A program made the translations under genes and the position numbers. A stretch of DNA of 14,001 nt. Source: Campylobacterota bacterium (GTDB lineage: Bacteria > Campylobacterota > Campylobacteria > Campylobacterales > Sulfurovaceae). Below are positions 1 to 6,861 of the stretch, piece by piece. The notes under the pieces were generated by a model. The model was not told the origin of the DNA and made no database searches. It worked only from the letters and a program-made list of their open reading frames with translations. The stretch is from assembly GCA_003646525.1 (NCBI GenBank), contig QMKU01000008.1, positions 1 through 14,001 of the forward strand, given 5' to 3'. Every line of letters begins with the position of its first letter. Positions within the stretch are counted from its first letter, which is position 1.

Positions 1-426
1 GAGGAGGGGTATTGCATCATAAAAGACAGATATAATTGGTAGATCGTAGTATCTTTGTCCACCCAAGATAGAGTCATCGTCATACCCCTATATCATACTT
101 GTCACGATCACCAAGTTAGGATTGAGACTAGCCAAAAAAGATTCTCGGATAATCTCTGCACTCTCTCTTCTGAAGTCACTATCTAAACTGACGAAACTGA
201 CGGGACCCCAAGCTTGCCATACTAAAATGTGGGATTGTGGGAGCAGTGCTCGAAACTCTTCCCTGAGACTTTCTAGGGTATCATCAAGCATTCCGTTGAG
301 CAAGATGTAAACTTCGTGACCTTTAGCATTTCTGATGATCCCCTTTGCGAGAGAAGTAGAGTATCGACCGATACCTCTAAATCTACTGTTTGATTGAGCA
401 CCTTGTAGATCTATAACAATACGCAT
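1..426 (-). pseudogene. Glycosyltransferase N-terminal part with in-frame amber stop; cut by left window edge
   Basis: The frame starts at ATG 424-426, preceded by an AGGAAAG ribosome site, and opens MRIVIDLQGAQSNSRFRGIG, the typical N-terminus of O-antigen/mannan glycosyltransferases (GT-B fold, GT4-like). These cytoplasmic or membrane-associated enzymes add sugars to a lipid-linked glycan. After 112 residues ending VIVTSMI, a TAG at 88-90 stops the frame. The same frame then reads on without a shift: GYDDDSILGG, then a stretch ending SVFYDAIPLL at base 1. This continuation looks like the usual family sequence (a glycine-acidic motif, then a D-x-I/L-P-L motif), so the stop probably replaced a Glu codon (GAG to TAG). 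It is the last gene of the minus-strand operon seen here, 8 bases after the small 435-653 gene. The acceptor-side domain and any catalytic EX7E motif lie outside the window. It may be a pseudogene, a readthrough gene or a sequence error. Confidence 0.75.
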
Positions 427-434
427 GGTCTTTC

Positions 435-653
435 CTAATTAGCTTTTTTTGTGATTTTGTTGTAAATTTCTTTGGCATACGGAGATAACGCTTCATAACT
501 GCTGATGCCTTTCTCTTCTCGTACTTCCCCGATTTTTTTCAAAAGATTTTTCAAAATTGGGATTTTATCTAGTGCCCACATCAATTTCATTTTGAACTCA
601 GGGTTGTTATTTATTTTGATTCGTAATGTGGTCAAGTACCCTCTAATGGTCAT
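435..653 (-). CDS. Small protein of polysaccharide operon, resembling a linker or C-terminal segment of DUF4214-type proteins
   Basis: Encodes 72 residues from ATG 651-653; AAGGAT six bases upstream supports this over the TTG one codon earlier. The gene overlaps the end of the preceding glycosyltransferase by 11 bases, which suggests translational coupling. No catalytic domain is visible. The protein is basic and helical-looking. It contains KIPILKNLLKKIGEVREEKG, then a tail YEALSPYAKEIYNKI. The first segment resembles RIPIIRSLLNFF in the DUF4214 protein at 2881-3480, so this may be the leftover tail of a larger multidomain glycosyltransferase or methyltransferase, or a small accessory protein. 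The SPxAxxIY ending is one I associate with tails of such cell-surface glycan proteins, but only loosely. Function is not known. Confidence 0.55.
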   Translation of the reverse strand: MTIRGYLTTLRIKINNNPEFKMKLMWALDKIPILKNLLKKIGEVREEKGISSYEALSPYAKEIYNKITKKAN

Positions 654-1809
654 CAAGTATCCTTAAAAATTTATCTCTTATGATATCCCAATGATAATGC
701 TCTTCCACAAAAGAGCTCATATCTGTAAAGATATAAGATTTTTCAAGAAGATATCGTGTATTGATTTCAAATTCTTTATAAGAACCATACCAGAGCCCAC
801 CTTGACTTCTTCTGCATTGTCCCACCATTACCTCCGATTTTTCATTGACCAAGACAGGCCTGTTTAGACTCCATGCTTCGAGTAAAACCATAGAGAGGCT
901 TTCAGATGCTGAAGAGTTGACTAAAAATTCACAGCCAGCTATCCCGTCAAATTTTGTCTGTTTATCCACGAAGCCTATGTGTATGATATCACTGTGCTTG
1001 GGTATTTCCATAATGGACTTTCCAGCAAGTACGAGCTTTAGTGGGGTATTGTGTAGTGTTTTGTATCTCAAAAAATAGTCAAAAAGATGATCGACACCCT
1101 TACTCGGGTCTATTCGTCCTACATATAAAATATATGGATGATAGAGATCATATTTTTGGCGAAATCGTATATTTGATACCTCATCGGGAATATCTACGCC
1201 TGTACCTATGATTGCACTTTTGCAACGAACATTTGGGAATCTTTTTTCAAGAAACTTTTTTTCCTCTACGGTGCTATATATAAGATATTGCGGCAAGGTA
1301 AACCATGCATCCCAAATCGGTAGATATATGGGCGGTTCATCGTGGATAGTGGGGACCAAGAAGGATTTTTCAGCCACAATGGGTAAGCCATAATAGGAAC
1401 TTGCATAGAGATAAGTAAAAAAGAAAAATTTATCATAATCTGCTTGATGCTCTTCGATATAAGCTAGTAGATGACTGCTCATAGGACCCTGCATCTGCAT
1501 CCACTGCTCTGCATCTTCTAGTTTTATGCTTGTATCTTGGGAAAATATATCATCTGAATAACGGTTGAACGCATTGACATCTCTAGGATGGTCAACTTCA
1601 AATCGTCGGATGGCAACCCCTTTAGCAGTCTCTAAACCCTCTTCATAGTAGTTATCCCAAGTCATATAATCAAGTGCGCAGGTGGTGAGTATCTCGACAT
1701 CCCAATATTTCAGCATGAGTCTAGCAGTGAGAAAACATAGATATTCAGCACCTCCGTTTACCTCTTTGCCATTTCGTTGAACTACAAATGCAATCTTTGG
1801 TTTATCCAT
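643..1809 (-). CDS. GT4-family glycosyltransferase
   Basis: 388 residues, a full-length GT-B retaining glycosyltransferase, probably acting on the cytoplasmic face of the membrane on a lipid-linked glycan. The N-terminus KIAFVVQRNGKEVNGGAEYL is the glycine-rich donor/acceptor loop of this O-antigen subfamily; LTTCALDYMTWDNYYEEG (about 41-58) is another of its signatures. The C-terminal Rossmann domain starts near residue 227 with YILYVGRIDPSKG, and the EX7E catalytic motif is intact (E303 and E311 in ESLSMVLLE). The start ATG at 1807-1809 overlaps the preceding glycosyltransferase by 8 bases, and the end overlaps the next small gene, so it sits in a tightly packed operon. Unlike two of its neighbours it has no internal stop. 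Sugar donor and linkage cannot be read from the sequence. Confidence 0.88.
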   Translation of the reverse strand: MDKPKIAFVVQRNGKEVNGGAEYLCFLTARLMLKYWDVEILTTCALDYMTWDNYYEEGLETAKGVAIRRFEVDHPRDVNAFNRYSDDIFSQDTSIKLEDAEQWMQMQGPMSSHLLAYIEEHQADYDKFFFFTYLYASSYYGLPIVAEKSFLVPTIHDEPPIYLPIWDAWFTLPQYLIYSTVEEKKFLEKRFPNVRCKSAIIGTGVDIPDEVSNIRFRQKYDLYHPYILYVGRIDPSKGVDHLFDYFLRYKTLHNTPLKLVLAGKSIMEIPKHSDIIHIGFVDKQTKFDGIAGCEFLVNSSASESLSMVLLEAWSLNRPVLVNEKSEVMVGQCRRSQGGLWYGSYKEFEINTRYLLEKSYIFTDMSSFVEEHYHWDIIRDKFLRILDDH

Positions 1810-2884
1810 TTTCCAAACCTTTGATCATATCAAGATAATCATTTCTGATGGTATCGTGCTCAAACTTTTTTCGTACATTTTTTTGTGCCTCTATGATGCT
1901 ACTTCTTATCTCTCTGTTATTCAGGAGCACACTAGCAAGTCCAGCAACCAAGGGCATATCTTTTTTATCTGTGAACATCAAAGCGGCATCTCCAAGTATT
2001 TCGGGGATAGCAGTGCTTTTGTAGGCAAGTACGGGAATATCAAAGCACATCGCTTCGACTAGAGGTACGCCAAAGCCCTCATGCTCACTCATAGAGACGA
2101 AAAGATCTGCCAGCATAAAATATGATTTGAGCTCAGACTCACTGACTTGATTTGTGATAATGACATCGTGTTGAAGATGTAGTTTTTTGATAAGAGCTTT
2201 GAGTTCTTTGAAATAGTTATCTGTTTCATCTTTGCCTCCACCCACCAAAATGAGCCTTGTGTTTGGATTTATCTGCTTGAGATAATAGATCATTTTTACT
2301 AAATCGGTCTGTTTTTTGTTTGGTGACAGGCGACCAGTAAATAGGATATTTTTTTTATGGTCAGAGTATTTTCTGAGCACTTGACTATCAGGCAAAAAAT
2401 CCCATTTCTCGGCAGAGACAAGCAGGGGAAGCACTCGTGTATTTTAAAATCCATTAAGGACCAATTCGTCACAATTGAACTGTGAAACTCCATAGTTGTG
2501 ATCAAATACCTCAGCTAAGTCTTTCAAGCGTTTGCGACCCTCCTGTAGTATCGTTGCAACCTTTTTGTTGTAAGGTTCAAAAAAATCTTTTGGTGTGATA
2601 TTGTGATAGATAAGGGCTTTTTTTCCTGGATGAGCAATGACAAACTCTATATGATCAAAATTGACTGAATGGTGATAGATCAACGAATCATCAGGATGGA
2701 TCTGTTTGGCTGAGAAATATTCACACTCATGTGCTACTTTTGGGTCAATTGACAGAGCAAAAATTTTTGACTCATAACCTTCCAAAATCAATATATTTCT
2801 AATCATTCTAGCTTGATTGGATATGGCATCTCCGTAAGCGAGACTTGGCAAGAGTTGATGGATAGCTTGTTTTTGTTTTATCAT
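1802..2884 (-). pseudogene. GT4-family glycosyltransferase interrupted by in-frame ochre stop
   Basis: One 361-codon frame with a TAA at 2444-2446 (codon 147). The first part (146 residues) opens with IHQLLPSLAYGDAISNQA, a known N-terminal signature of O-antigen GT4 enzymes, and ends NCDELVLNGF. After the stop the same frame reads NTRVLPLLVSAEKWDFLPD, then FTGRLSPNKK and an intact EX7E motif (E259 and E267 in EGFGVPLVE). In this family the junction normally reads GF-K-NT, so a Lys codon AAA most likely became TAA by one base change. Neither half alone has both Rossmann domains. A GTG at 2432-2434 could restart the second half, but I see no convincing ribosome site there. The start ATG overlaps the DUF4214 stop (ATGA), and the end overlaps the next glycosyltransferase. 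Decay, readthrough and sequence error remain open. Confidence 0.8.
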
Positions 2885-3480
2885 ATATTTTGATGGAGAT
2901 CCGCTAAGTCTGCTTTGGTTTTGAGTTGAAGACGCAAGTATTCAGAGGCACTTCTGTCACTTTTTTGGTTGACTACATCTCTAAGTATCGTATCTTGGTA
3001 GTATAATTTACCCATTTGTGCTTCGAGTCGTTTTATCCGTTTTTCAAGCGTAAATAGCATGTTAAAAAAGTTGAGGAGAGATCTGATAATTGGTATACGA
3101 TATAGAAGTCCTTTGTGGTGATTACTTTTGAGCCCATTTATCGTTACGCTGTTTGCTTTTCCCTCTTCGGATAGATAAAAAGATAACAAAATCTCTGTTC
3201 TTGTAAGTTTTCCTGAGTGTAGCAACTGGAGATTATTTTGCATTCCTTGTTCATCAGGTTCGCGACCAAGAATACCCAAGTAAAGATTTTCGAGGAAATT
3301 GATATCATAGTACTGCAAGAAGTCATCAATATCATAGCACTCTTTTATGATAAATATATTTTGTGACGGAAGTTCAAATTCAGCAGTGACAGCTGAACCG
3401 ATATTGTATTTTTCCGCCTCATCCTTGCTTTGTGCCATAATTTCATCAACATTTAGGGTAGTGATACTCGTTTCAATCAT
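2881..3480 (-). CDS. DUF4214-domain protein, first gene of the polysaccharide operon
   Basis: 199 residues from ATG 3478-3480, preceded by GAGGAG nine bases upstream. A longer start at 3522 (213 residues) has no ribosome site and lies only about 8 bases after the predicted transcription start. The N-terminus MIETSITTLNVDEIM is typical of proteins in O-antigen clusters. Residues about 63-107 (FLENLYLGILGREPDEQG, then a KLTRTEILLSFYLSEEG segment) match DUF4214, a short helical domain usually fused to methyltransferases or glycosyltransferases. A linker GLLYRIPIIRSLLNFF follows, then a likely coiled coil (LEKRIKRLEAQMGKL) and a basic tail. No methyltransferase or transferase motif is present, so this is either a stand-alone accessory protein or the N-terminal remnant of a larger fusion. 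It overlaps the next glycosyltransferase gene by four bases (ATGA). Confidence 0.8.
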   Translation of the reverse strand: MIETSITTLNVDEIMAQSKDEAEKYNIGSAVTAEFELPSQNIFIIKECYDIDDFLQYYDINFLENLYLGILGREPDEQGMQNNLQLLHSGKLTRTEILLSFYLSEEGKANSVTINGLKSNHHKGLLYRIPIIRSLLNFFNMLFTLEKRIKRLEAQMGKLYYQDTILRDVVNQKSDRSASEYLRLQLKTKADLADLHQNI

Positions 3481-3536
3481 CGTTGAATACTCCTCAAACT
3501 TTTTCAATAATTTTAGCTTCATATTATTACGATATG

Positions 3537-3542
3537 ATTATA
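3537..3542 (-). promoter_or_regulatory. Extended -10 promoter of the minus-strand polysaccharide operon
   Basis: On the minus strand the sequence reads TGGTATAAT, a perfect -10 hexamer with an upstream TGN extension. Transcription would start near 3530, giving a leader of about 50 bases that contains GAGGAG before ATG 3480. No clear -35 box is seen, as is common in Campylobacterota. On the plus strand the overlapping TATGAT (3533-3538) could serve the divergent permease gene, so the two promoters would lie face to face. Confidence 0.5.
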
Positions 3543-3574
3543 CCATAAGATAAAAAACATTATGGAGTTATTTG

Positions 3575-4366
3575 TTGTACGAATTTTTAAATGCAATAAC
3601 GAAAAACAGAATACTATTATGGAAATTAACCAAAAACTATCTCAAACAAAAATATCTGGGCAATTTCCTAGGTATCGCTTGGGCATTTATTCAACCTACG
3701 GTTACGATTATCATCTTTTGGTTTGTTTTTCAAGTAGGTTTCAAATCTCAACCAGTTGATGATTTTCCTTTTATTTTGTGGTTGGTAGCTGGAATGTTTC
3801 CATGGTTCTACTTTGCAGAGGGTTTGACTCAAGGGACGAACAGTATTATGGCAAATGACTTTTTGGTCAAAAAGGTTGTTTTCAGGGTCAGTCTTTTGCC
3901 TATTGTTCCACTCTTGTCGGCAACGATCGTGCATATTTTCTTTATCTTTATGATGTATGCTATGTTTATAGTCTATGGATATACACCCGATCTCTATTGG
4001 TTACAAATTTTTTATTATCTTTTTGCTATTTCTATTTTACTTCTTGGACTCTCATGGCTTACCTCTTCGGTCGTGGTCTTCTTCCGTGACATGGGTCAAT
4101 TTGTTGCGATCATTGTGCAGTTTGGTTTTTGGCTTACCCCGATTTTTTGGTCTATCACGAGAGTACCAGAAGAGTATCGATGGCTTATCAAGCTCAATCC
4201 TGTAGAGTATATTATAGAGGGGTATCGCAATAGCATGATTTATCATAGATGGTTTTGGGAAGATATGACAGGAACACTCTACTTTTGGACAATTACGGGA
4301 ATCATATTTGTATTGGGAGGTTTAACCTTCAAGAAATTGAGACCACATTTTGCCGATGTGCTTTGA
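3575..4366 (+). CDS. wzm: Wzm-type ABC-2 permease for polysaccharide export
   Basis: About 263 residues with six predicted membrane segments. The sequence is characteristic of the Wzm/TagG/RfbA family: an amphipathic start (LLWKLTKNYLKQKYLGNFLG), then AFIQPTVTIIIFWFVF, GMFPWFYFAEG, SSVVVFFRDMGQ, GFWLTPIFW and LNPVEYIIEGYRNS. The protein forms the inner-membrane channel through which a finished lipid-linked polysaccharide is exported, powered by the ATPase Wzt. There is no ATG start: the frame is closed upstream by TAA at 3551-3553, and the only candidates are TTG at 3572 and TTG at 3575. GGAG at 3564-3567 fits 3575 better (7-base spacing). The gene diverges from the glycosyltransferase operon. 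Remarkably, no wzt gene follows; the next gene is nhaA. The ATPase must be elsewhere, or the exporter is not functional. Confidence 0.88.
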   Translation: MYEFLNAITKNRILLWKLTKNYLKQKYLGNFLGIAWAFIQPTVTIIIFWFVFQVGFKSQPVDDFPFILWLVAGMFPWFYFAEGLTQGTNSIMANDFLVKKVVFRVSLLPIVPLLSATIVHIFFIFMMYAMFIVYGYTPDLYWLQIFYYLFAISILLLGLSWLTSSVVVFFRDMGQFVAIIVQFGFWLTPIFWSITRVPEEYRWLIKLNPVEYIIEGYRNSMIYHRWFWEDMTGTLYFWTITGIIFVLGGLTFKKLRPHFADVL

Positions 4367-4564
4367 TGTATGGAAATGGTTTTTGGTGGGAACTAGAAAT
4401 TATTAACACTTTGTAGGGTGCCATTGGAGGACAGGCTACTTTAAGCATATTTCCTAGATCTTCCTCCCCCCCCATTCAATACAGATAGCATATCACATTT
4501 TGTAACAGTTTCTACTTGTAAGAGTAATTATGGGATAATAGCAACAATAAATTTAACTGATAAA
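4367..4564 (+). other. Intergenic region downstream of wzm, where wzt would be expected
   Basis: 198 bases without a recognisable gene. A 16-codon frame (4366-4416) starts with an ATG overlapping the wzm stop (TGATG), the usual arrangement for a coupled next gene, but it ends quickly and shows no ABC-ATPase sequence. GTAGGGTG followed by GACAGGCT (about 4413-4435) loosely resembles GTAGGGTG followed by GACAAGGCT at 9625-9650, so a shared repeat remnant is possible. A run of eight C lies at 4466-4473. A weak -10 (GATAAT, 4534-4539) could drive nhaA. No clear terminator is seen after wzm. Confidence 0.5.
4466..4473. repeat. Homopolymeric C8 tract upstream of nhaA
   Basis: Eight consecutive C, preceded by CCT, in an otherwise AT-rich intergenic region and about 90 bases before the nhaA start. 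In Campylobacter and Helicobacter, C/G tracts of about this length or longer are slippage-prone and cause phase variation. This one is outside any recognised frame, so an effect would have to be on transcription or on mRNA structure. Confidence 0.6.
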
Positions 4565-5758
4565 ATGGATAATACTATGAAACAAAAATTCTCAGAGCTC
4601 ATCAAATCTGACTCGGTTGGTGGTGTTCTTCTGATTGTTGCCATGCTATTGGCACTTCTCCTTGTCAACTCACCCCTCTCGCACTTTTATGACTACTTTT
4701 TACATGTTCCTATGGAGATTCGTGTAGGGGCACTACATATCGACAAAACTTTGCACCACTGGATCAATGATGGATTAATGGCAATATTTTTTCTCATGGT
4801 TGGGCTGGAAGTAAAGCGTGAAATACTCGAAGGTCACCTCTCGTCTATTGGTCAAGTCGCATTGCCAGCAATTGCAGCTATCGGGGGAATACTTTTTCCT
4901 GCTCTAGTCTATCTCTTTTTCAACTATGGTGACCCCGTCACAACACCCGGTTGGGCTATCCCAACTGCAACTGATATTGCTTTTGCACTAGGGATACTCT
5001 CCCTCCTTGGCAACCGTGTCCCCGTCTCTCTCAAGATTTTCTTGATGGCACTGGCCATCATTGATGACCTTGGAGCGATCATAGTGATCGCACTTTTTTA
5101 TACTGTAGACCTTTCGTTGATTTCAATCTATATCGCCTCCGCAGCATTGGCAGTTCTCATCATCTTTAATATGTTGGGATTTTCAAGAAAATCGATCTTT
5201 TTTGCAGTAGCCGCTGTGCTCTGGGTCTCCGTACTCAAATCTGGGGTTCATGCCACACTTGCTGGAGTAGCTTTCGCCTTTACCATCCCCATGATGGCAA
5301 AAAACCCTCAAGGTCAAACTTTTTCACCTCTCAAAGAGATTGAACATGGACTTCATCCGTGGATAGTCTTTTTCATTCTCCCACTTTTTGCCTTTGTAAA
5401 TGCTGGTGTTGATATGCGTGGTATTTCACTCGACCAAATGAGTGGACCTGTACCGATAGGGATCATGCTGGGTCTTTTCCTAGGAAAACAAATCGGTGTA
5501 TTTAGTCTCAGCTGGTTGGCGATTAAACTCAAAATCGCCTCCATGCCAAAAGGAAGTAACTGGCTCATGCTCTATGGTGTCAGCCTGCTAACTGGAATAG
5601 GATTTACAATGAGTCTCTTTATCAATTCCCTCGCCTTCCCAGATGATCAACTTTTTGGCGGTACCGATAGGCTTGCGATTCTTATCGGCACTTTCTTATC
5701 AGCTACTATAGGCTATCTAGTTCTCAAATATGCCATTTCGGACAAGAAAAATGCATAA
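4565..5758 (+). CDS. nhaA: Na+/H+ antiporter NhaA
   Basis: 397 residues, about the size of E. coli NhaA (388), an inner-membrane electrogenic exchanger that expels Na+ in return for protons. Clear family blocks are present: FFLMVGLEVKREILEG, the TATDIAFALG loop with D137, MALAIIDDLGAI with the cation-binding pair D167-D168, LKSGVHATLAGV, HPWIVFFILPLFAFVNAG, and LFLGKQIG with K308, equivalent to the conserved Lys300 of E. coli. The C-terminal GIGFTMSLFINSLAF is intact, and about twelve membrane segments are expected. The start is either ATG 4565 or ATG 4577 (MKQKFSELIK); neither has a strong ribosome site. The 3' end overlaps the next gene by 8 bases. A role in Na+ and pH balance fits a marine or brackish organism, which is inference. 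Confidence 0.95.
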   Translation: MDNTMKQKFSELIKSDSVGGVLLIVAMLLALLLVNSPLSHFYDYFLHVPMEIRVGALHIDKTLHHWINDGLMAIFFLMVGLEVKREILEGHLSSIGQVALPAIAAIGGILFPALVYLFFNYGDPVTTPGWAIPTATDIAFALGILSLLGNRVPVSLKIFLMALAIIDDLGAIIVIALFYTVDLSLISIYIASAALAVLIIFNMLGFSRKSIFFAVAAVLWVSVLKSGVHATLAGVAFAFTIPMMAKNPQGQTFSPLKEIEHGLHPWIVFFILPLFAFVNAGVDMRGISLDQMSGPVPIGIMLGLFLGKQIGVFSLSWLAIKLKIASMPKGSNWLMLYGVSLLTGIGFTMSLFINSLAFPDDQLFGGTDRLAILIGTFLSATIGYLVLKYAISDKKNA

Positions 5759-6086
5759 AAAAAATCTATTTGAAATGGGTGCAGATTTTGGATACGATTG
5801 GCACTCTGACAATAAAGATAAGTCTCAAAAAGAAGAGAGTAGCCACATACTAACTCCGCAAAAACATCAACTTCATTTTTCCAAAGAGAAACGCAGAGGC
5901 AAAGTAGTGACGATCATCAAACCTTTTTGTCTGAAAAAGCAGGAGTTGCAGGCACTGCTCAAGCTCTTGAAAAAAAGATTGGGAACAGGTGGCACCCTCA
6001 AGGAAAATAGCTTGGAATTTCAGGGAGAACTACAGGAAAAACTTCGTCTACAGCTTGAATCTCTAGAGTATAGATTTAAGAAATAG
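5751..6086 (+). CDS. SUI1/eIF1-family (YciH-like) translation factor
   Basis: 111 residues from ATG 5751, which overlaps the nhaA stop by 8 bases and implies coupling; a longer frame from 5730 lies inside nhaA and is unlikely. The N-terminal half (MHKKNLFEMGADFGYDW, then a charged stretch) is poorly conserved. The C-terminal half is the SUI1 domain: RRGKVVTIIKPF, a helix LKKQELQALLKLLKKRLG, TGGTLKENSLEFQGE, and a final helix. Eukaryotic and archaeal relatives control start-codon choice on the small ribosomal subunit. The bacterial YciH proteins are less understood and are thought to affect initiation fidelity or stress-time translation. Nothing here shows a link to NhaA beyond shared transcription. 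Family assignment is firm; function is inferred. Confidence 0.85.
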   Translation: MHKKNLFEMGADFGYDWHSDNKDKSQKEESSHILTPQKHQLHFSKEKRRGKVVTIIKPFCLKKQELQALLKLLKKRLGTGGTLKENSLEFQGELQEKLRLQLESLEYRFKK

Positions 6087-6204
6087 TTAGCAAATGCATA
6101 AAATAAAGAGCAAGATAATAAAAACACGGCAACACACGACCCCTCACCGTGCTTAATTTATTGGTATTGCCGAGAGTGTATGCCGTGTAAGATACACCCA
6201 TAAA
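6087..6204. terminator. Convergent intergenic region with competing inverted repeats
   Basis: Lies between the ends of the SUI1-like gene (+) and the repressor gene (-). ACACGGCA (6124-6131) is a perfect inverted copy of TGCCGTGT (6181-6188). Parts of the same left arm can also pair with CCGTG (6147-6151) or TTGCCG (6167-6172). It is likely a bidirectional termination region, although no arm is followed by a clear T-run. Confidence 0.4.
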
Positions 6205-6858
6205 TTATAGGCTCTCGATATTCCCCACAACTTTTCCGACGATACTCACCTCTTCGGGAGAGATGAGCTCTGGAGGGAAAAGCCTGTTATCTGATATCAA
6301 CTCTATCATGCCATCTGCCCTTTGACGAATACGCTTGACAAAAAGCCCTGCATTGGTCGAAGCGATAAAAATCCCATCTTTGTTGATATTGGTCTGTTCT
6401 CTATCAATAAAAATAATAGAACCATCCTGAAGCGTCGGCTCCATCGACTCTCCATCCACATGAATTGCTTCAAGTTTGCGGTCACTACGCCCCGTCATGT
6501 TTTGCACAATTCTCTCATCAATTGTCATCATCTCATAACTCTCATCAAAGACATTTGCTCCACCACCTGCACTAGCACGCAATTCAGCAAAATAGTGCAC
6601 TTGAAAGAACTTATTTGTCTCCTCCACCAACATCTCCACCGACTGATCAAAAAAGAGCCAATTTATACTCAATTTTTTGCTGGCACAAAACTGCATAAGC
6701 TCCTCGTACGGAATGGAGTTTCGTTTTTTCATTGTCGCAAAGGAGGTCTGAGGAATACCTAACTCCATAGCCACATCTTTGTCAAATATTTTTCCACCAA
6801 TTTTTTTTATGGAGATAACATCTTTTATTTTTTCAATAATTTCACTGAACTCAACCAT
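6205..6858 (-). CDS. CI/LexA-like repressor with S24 self-cleavage domain
   Basis: 217 residues from ATG 6856-6858. The ATG just before it (6859-6861) is only 2 bases from AGGAG, while the chosen start has 5. The N-terminal 70 residues look like the phage CI-repressor helix-turn-helix domain (GGKIFDKDVAMELGIPQTSFATMKKRNSIPYEELMQFC, a domain that recognises DNA with an unusually long first helix). The C-terminal half is a peptidase S24/LexA fold. In the 218-residue numbering, the probable cleavage site is Ala98-Gly99 in ASAGG, the nucleophile is Ser139 in DGESMEP, and the general-base lysine is Lys166 in FVKRIR. Such proteins repress genes until DNA damage or another signal triggers self-cleavage. 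No phage genes surround it, so it may be a resident stress regulator of Campylobacterota or a leftover. Its likely binding sites are in its own upstream region. Confidence 0.87.
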   Translation of the reverse strand: MVEFSEIIEKIKDVISIKKIGGKIFDKDVAMELGIPQTSFATMKKRNSIPYEELMQFCASKKLSINWLFFDQSVEMLVEETNKFFQVHYFAELRASAGGGANVFDESYEMMTIDERIVQNMTGRSDRKLEAIHVDGESMEPTLQDGSIIFIDREQTNINKDGIFIASTNAGLFVKRIRQRADGMIELISDNRLFPPELISPEEVSIVGKVVGNIESL

Positions 6859-6861
6859 CAT

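Noticed and set aside
1802..2434. A separate 210-residue glycosyltransferase gene starting at GTG 2432-2434
   Set aside because: The frame is continuous with 2444-2884 across a single TAA, and together they make one normal two-domain GT4 enzyme. No clear ribosome site precedes the GTG.
2299..2505. A 68-residue frame spanning the stop at 2444, suggesting a frameshift
   Set aside because: The homologous sequence resumes in the original frame directly after the TAA, so no frameshift is needed; this frame is a shadow.
3481..3522. N-terminal extension MKLKLLKKFEEYST of the DUF4214 protein
   Set aside because: It starts only about 8 bases from the predicted transcription start and has no ribosome site, while ATG 3480 has GAGGAG and a family-like N-terminus.
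6322..6762. 146-residue plus-strand frame opposite the repressor gene
   Set aside because: It is fully antisense to a well-supported S24 repressor and shows no domain; a shadow frame.
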